From positions 124,001-188,000 of the forward strand of contig NZ_JBNDNA010000002.1 in the NCBI RefSeq assembly GCF_049856175.1: 64,000 nt of DNA, in the 5' to 3' direction. The DNA is from JB111 sp049856175. Its GTDB lineage: Bacteria > Actinomycetota > Actinomycetes > Actinomycetales > Actinomycetaceae. Of the stretch, positions 60,930-64,000 are shown one piece after another (position 1 is the first letter of the stretch; every line of letters starts with the position of its first letter). The notes beneath the pieces are model-generated. The model saw nothing but the letters and a program-made list of their open reading frames with translations, made no database searches and had not been told where the DNA came from. The position numbers and the translations under genes are program-made.

Positions 60930-61781
60930 CTACTCCTCGCCGAACCGCTTCATCGTGGACGGGTGCATGCCGGTCCGGCCGGCCTCGCCCTTGTCGAGGG
61001 CGTCGATGCGCGCGGCCTGGTCGGCGGTGAGCTCGACCGTCAGCGAGGCGAGGTTCTCCTCGATCCGCGCCCGCGAGCTGGCCTTGGGGATGATCACGTG
61101 GTCGCGCCCGATGTGCCACGCGAGCACCACCTGCGCCGGCGTCGCCCCGACCTCGGCGGCGACCTCCTCCACCACCGGGTCGGAGAGGACCCGGCCGCGC
61201 GCGATCGGCGACCACGCCTGCACGGTGATGCCCTCGGAACGGCAGAAGTCGACGACCTCCTGGTTCTGCAGGTACGGGTGGATCTCGGCCTGGTCGAGGG
61301 CCGGCAGCGGGAGACCGGCGTCCTGGATCTCGCGCAGGTGCTCGGGCTGCCCGTTCGACATGCCGATCGACGTCACCAGCCCGGCGGCTCGGGCGTCCAC
61401 GAGCACCTGCCAGGTCTCGGCCAGCGGGGTGGTCGAGCCCTCCGGGTAGGGCCAGTGGACGAGGAACAGGTCCAGGGAGTCGACCCCGAGGTCCTCCAAC
61501 GAGCGTTCGATGCTCGCCCGGGCGGTGCCGGGGGCGTGGTTGGGGTTGTCGAGCTTGCTCGTGAGGAACAGGTCCTCGCGTGCGACGCCGCTGTCCGCGA
61601 TGCCGCGCCCGACGCCGACCTCGTTGCCGTACATCTGGGCGGTGTCGATGTGCCGGTAGCCCACCTCGATCGCGGTGGCGACCAGGGGCGCCGCGTCGGC
61701 GTCGGGAATCTTGTAGGTGCCGAAACCGATCTGGGGGATCGCGTGGCCGTCACCCATGACGACGATGCCTGAGGAGATCAT
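60930..61781 (-). CDS. Aldo/keto reductase (2,5-diketo-gluconate reductase-like)
   Basis: This 283-residue AKR of the AKR5-like group has IGFGTYKIPD, the catalytic Asp/Tyr in GYRHIDTAQMYGNE, the Lys in FLTSKLDN, LFLVHWPYP with the His, and the cofactor-binding PKASSRARIEEN. It reduces small carbonyl compounds with NADPH; the true substrate is unknown. The ATG at 61781 is preferred because CAGGAT ends 7 nt before it, but an ATG at 61790 is in frame and also possible. It differs from the AKR at 46504, which belongs to another subgroup. Confidence 0.9.
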   Translation of the reverse strand: MISSGIVVMGDGHAIPQIGFGTYKIPDADAAPLVATAIEVGYRHIDTAQMYGNEVGVGRGIADSGVAREDLFLTSKLDNPNHAPGTARASIERSLEDLGVDSLDLFLVHWPYPEGSTTPLAETWQVLVDARAAGLVTSIGMSNGQPEHLREIQDAGLPLPALDQAEIHPYLQNQEVVDFCRSEGITVQAWSPIARGRVLSDPVVEEVAAEVGATPAQVVLAWHIGRDHVIIPKASSRARIEENLASLTVELTADQAARIDALDKGEAGRTGMHPSTMKRFGEE

Positions 61782-61889
61782 GCGGACCATCCTGGCAGGT
61801 GGCGTGGCTCTGCGCCGACCCCGGGCGACGAATGAGCGCGATCCGGCCCGGTGCGGGATATTCTCTCGGCCCGGCGGGCGGGCGCCGCC

Positions 61890-61895
61890 TACGGT
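61890..61895 (+). promoter_or_regulatory. -10 element of a probable leaderless promoter (GNAT gene)
   Basis: TACGGT ends 8 nt before the ATG at 61904. Confidence 0.45.
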
Positions 61896-61903
61896 CGGGC
61901 CCC

Positions 61904-62476
61904 ATGACACAGCCAGTGACCCTCACGCGCCTCGATCCGACCGGCACGGACCGGGAGGAGCTCGTCGCGTTCATGACCGGCAACGAGTTCCCGTTCCACA
62001 TGGTCGCGCGGCCGGACCGGGCACGGGTGGAGCGGTCGATCGCCGAGGGCGCCTACCGGGACGACGAGCACGACTCGTTCTGGGTCGACCACGCCGAGCT
62101 CGGCCGCATCGGCTTCCTGCGCCTGGAGGACCTTGAGGACGACGCGCCGCTGTTCGACCTGCGGCTGGCCGAGCGCTTCCGCGGCCGCGGACTCGGTGCC
62201 GACGTCGTGCGCGCGGCGACCGAGCTCGTGTTCCGCAGGTTCCCGGAGGTCCGCCGCTTCGAGGGACAGACCCGGGAGGACAACGTGGCGATGCGACGCA
62301 CCTTCCTGCGCTGCGGCTTCCTCAAGGAGGCGCACTACCGGGAGGGCTGGCCCGTGGCGGGCGGCGAGCCCGTGGCGTCGGTGGCCTACGCGATCCTGCG
62401 GCGCGACTGGGAGTCGGGCACCACCACGACGTTCGTGTGGGAGGACCTGGACCTGCGGGTTTCCACGAATCCCTGA
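61904..62476 (+). CDS. GNAT family N-acetyltransferase
   Basis: This 190-residue acetyltransferase resembles the RimJ/RimL-like group. It has LFDLRLAERFRGRGLGADVV (acetyl-CoA loop RxxGxG), RRFEGQTREDNVAMRRTFLRCGF, the characteristic N-R/A-M-x-x-x-E/F segment, and YREGWPV. Targets may be protein N-termini, small molecules or antibiotics; the sequence does not tell. It is a single gene convergent with trkA, with a tandem repeat in the spacer. Confidence 0.85.
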   Translation: MTQPVTLTRLDPTGTDREELVAFMTGNEFPFHMVARPDRARVERSIAEGAYRDDEHDSFWVDHAELGRIGFLRLEDLEDDAPLFDLRLAERFRGRGLGADVVRAATELVFRRFPEVRRFEGQTREDNVAMRRTFLRCGFLKEAHYREGWPVAGGEPVASVAYAILRRDWESGTTTTFVWEDLDLRVSTNP

Positions 62477-62552
62477 GCGGTGGCCGGAGACGGGAACTCA
62501 TCGCTCCACCCGTGTCGTCGAGCTGGACCTTGAGGTGCCGAGCATGACCTCA

Positions 62553-62600
62553 GCACGGTCGAGCTCGGCGCGGCACGGTCGAGCTCGGCGCGGCACGGTC
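62553..62600. repeat. 20-bp tandem repeat, 2.4 copies
   Basis: Units 62553-62572 and 62573-62592 are identical (GCACGGTCGAGCTCGGCGCG) and a partial third copy (62593-62600) follows. They lie between the convergent GNAT and trkA genes. Confidence 0.9.
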
Positions 62601-62650
62601 CAGCTAGGTGTCGAGGTCGGCGCACGCGCAGCCGCGTGCAACGCCCCGGC

Positions 62651-63313
62651 TCACGGTCGGTGGGCGAAGACCTCGAGCAGCTCGGTGTCGCCCGAGACGA
62701 TGAGGGTGTCCTCGGCATCGATCCGCGTCTCGAGGGTCGTGTACTCGAACGGCTCGCCGGGGGACTTCTTGCCGATGACCGTGATGCCGTAGCGCGAGCG
62801 CAGCGACAGCTCGCCGATGGTGAACCCGTGGGTCTCGCGCGGCGGACGCATCTTCACCACTGCGAAACCGTCCTCCATCTCGATGTAGTCGAGCATCCGG
62901 CCCGAGACCATGTGGGCCACCCGCTGCCCGGCGTCGTACTCGGGGTAGACGACGTGGTGCGCGCCGATGCGCCGCAGGATCCGCCCGTGCTCGCCGGAGA
63001 CCGCTTTGGCCCAGATCTGCGGCATCCCCAGGTCGACGAGGTTGCCGGTGATGAGCACCGACGCCTCCAGGTAGGAGCCCACGCCGACCACCGCCACGGG
63101 GAAGTCGGCGGCGCCGAGCTGCTCGAGCGCGTCCGCGGAGGTCGCGTCCGCCTCGACCAGCGGGAGTCGGCTCGACCACGTCTGCACGAGCTCGGGGTCC
63201 TTCTCGACCGCGAGCACCTCGCGGTCCAGGGACTCGAGCGTGGCCGCCAGGGCCGCGCCGAAGCGCCCCAGGCCGATGACGAGGACAGCGGAGTCCCGGG
63301 CCTGCTTGGCCAT
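62651..63313 (-). CDS. TrkA/KtrA-type potassium uptake regulatory protein
   Basis: This 220-residue cytosolic gating subunit of a TrkH/KtrB potassium channel has an RCK_N Rossmann domain (VIGLGRFGAALAATL, VEKDPELVQ, VEADATSADALEQL) and an RCK_C domain (FTIGELSLRSRYGITVIG, AEDTLIVSGDTELLEVF). The first binds nucleotide; RCK_C domains of this kind bind cyclic di-AMP in several Firmicutes and actinobacteria. The ATG at 63313 has GGAAAGGA 8 nt upstream. The membrane subunit lies 112 bp upstream on the same strand, so the pair is an operon with trkH first. Confidence 0.92.
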   Translation of the reverse strand: MAKQARDSAVLVIGLGRFGAALAATLESLDREVLAVEKDPELVQTWSSRLPLVEADATSADALEQLGAADFPVAVVGVGSYLEASVLITGNLVDLGMPQIWAKAVSGEHGRILRRIGAHHVVYPEYDAGQRVAHMVSGRMLDYIEMEDGFAVVKMRPPRETHGFTIGELSLRSRYGITVIGKKSPGEPFEYTTLETRIDAEDTLIVSGDTELLEVFAHRP

Positions 63314-63425
63314 GAGGGTCCTTTCCGGGGTCGGGCGGTAACGGTCGGTGAGGCGGTTCGGGCGGTTCCGGTCGGGGCGACGTGCTGGTCGGGGAGTCGT
63401 GCGGACGGGGTGTCATTGTGGCCGC

Positions 63426-64000
63426 TCAGCCGATGACAGGACGCTCCTCGGGCATGCGGATGACGCGACGGCGCGAGCGGATGGCGAGCGCCGCCGCGAG
63501 CGTGATCGTGCCGATGCGGCCCGCGAACATCAGGGCGGCGAGCACGTACCTGGCCGAGTCGGGCAGGTGGGGCGTGATGCCGGTCGACAGGCCGCACGTG
63601 GCGAACGCGGAGATCACCTCGAACAGCACCTGGTCGAGCGTGAAGTCCGTGACCGAGAGCAGGACCAGGGTGGACAGCCCCACGAGCGTGGCGCCGAGGA
63701 AGGCGACGGCGACGGCGAGCCGCACGGTCTCGGTGGGGATGCGGCGGCCGAACGCCTCGATGTCCCGGTCGCCGCGTGCCTCGGCGACGATCGCGAGGAC
63801 GAGGACGGCGAACGTCGTCACCTTGATGCCGCCGGCCGTGGACGCCGAGCCGCCCCCGACGAACATCATCGCGTCGGTCGCGAACAGCGTGGACTGCTGC
63901 ATCTGCCCGACGTCGATGGTCGCGAGCCCCGACGACCGCGGCGTGATCGAGTGGACGAGCGTGGCGACGAGCCGGTCGGCGACCGGGAGCGCGCCGAGCG
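63426..64000 (-). CDS. TrkH/KtrB-type potassium transporter, C-terminal part
   Basis: This is the C-terminal ~190 residues of a TrkH/KtrB channel; the gene runs off the right edge and its start is outside the window. The reading frame continues to the edge (HSITPRSSGLATIDVGQMQQ before the first Met). The pore-region motif GGGSASTAGGIKVTTF resembles the usual GGSPGSTAGGIK filter/gate segment, and the late FEVISAFATCGLSTGITPHL repeat is typical of the last pore half. It is paired with the TrkA subunit just downstream. Potassium uptake across the membrane is the expected role. Confidence 0.92.
   Translation of the reverse strand, partial: LGALPVADRLVATLVHSITPRSSGLATIDVGQMQQSTLFATDAMMFVGGGSASTAGGIKVTTFAVLVLAIVAEARGDRDIEAFGRRIPTETVRLAVAVAFLGATLVGLSTLVLLSVTDFTLDQVLFEVISAFATCGLSTGITPHLPDSARYVLAALMFAGRIGTITLAAALAIRSRRRVIRMPEERPVIG

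Noticed and set aside
63314..63425. c-di-AMP (ydaO) riboswitch upstream of trkA
   Set aside because: The gap is 112 bp, GC-rich and with short CGGTCGG words, but no ydaO-type core was seen. A switch could instead lie upstream of trkH outside the window.

Overview
The window is a chromosomal stretch of a high-GC Gram-positive actinobacterium. GC content is very high, third codon positions are almost all G or C, GTG starts are frequent, and neighbouring genes often overlap by 4 bp (GTGA or ATGA). From memory, the gene order dacB - metalloprotease - tilS - hpt - ftsH - folE - folP - folB/folK - DUF3180 - DUF2520 - panC - panD ... lysS, plus disA - radA - mutY, resembles the corresponding part of mycobacterial genomes. 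Protein style (Pro/Ala/Gly-rich linkers, DUF2516, GPP34, DUF1023 proteins) points to Micrococcales such as Cellulomonadaceae or Promicromonosporaceae, but the genus cannot be fixed by eye. No rRNA, tRNA, CRISPR array, insertion sequence or prophage was recognised.

Layout. 1-4.8 kb: phosphate and nitrogen genes (end of pstA, pstB, a Pit-type permease with its DUF47 partner, the orphan regulator glnR). 4.9-9.8 kb: a forward run of housekeeping and membrane genes (nitrobindin-like protein, YgfZ, FUSC-like exporter, DUF2516, dtd). 9.8-15.6 kb: clpC between two membrane-anchored proteins of unknown role, then a glutamine amidotransferase. 15.8-21.8 kb: pyruvate phosphate dikinase with a possible leader peptide, and a very large FAD/Fe-S oxidoreductase. 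21.8-27.1 kb, reverse strand: a PIN/Phd toxin-antitoxin pair, a hydrolase, metX-metY and ppa. 27.3-42.4 kb: a long forward block for cell wall, tRNA-Ile modification, purine salvage, FtsH, folate synthesis (folE, folP, folBK), PH-domain membrane proteins and pantothenate synthesis (panC, panD).

42.4-44.8 kb is a probable zinc-starvation module. A CobW-like protein with a degenerate P-loop diverges from a cassette of cysteine-poor ribosomal proteins (L28, L33, S14, L31, L36). The two share a promoter region containing a Zur-like palindrome. 44.8-48.2 kb: lysS, whose last codons are stuttered into a 35-bp tandem repeat, an aldo/keto reductase and a uridine-kinase-like protein. 48.2-51.9 kb: a small WXG-like protein, an SMP-30 lactonase, an unknown protein with a repetitive tail, and a WXG/DUF1023 hydrolase that looks like a candidate secreted effector. 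52-54 kb: an ArgA-type acetyltransferase and two lipoproteins. 54-58.8 kb: mutY, disA and radA (DNA repair and c-di-AMP synthesis). 58.8-64 kb: GPP34, an acyl-CoA dehydrogenase, a second aldo/keto reductase, a GNAT acetyltransferase, and a TrkA/TrkH potassium system running off the window. The TrkA subunit may be a receptor for the c-di-AMP made by DisA.

A pattern runs across the window. Many monocistronic or operon-leading genes carry a TAnnnT (or nAnnnT) hexamer ending 6-8 nt before the start codon and have no Shine-Dalgarno sequence. This suggests extensive leaderless transcription, and it was used to choose several start codons. No single clearly new large system was found. The most interesting points are the zinc module with its CobW variant, the phased GTAC operator of the toxin-antitoxin pair, the WXG/DUF1023 cluster, the stuttered lysS end and the unusual panC upstream region.
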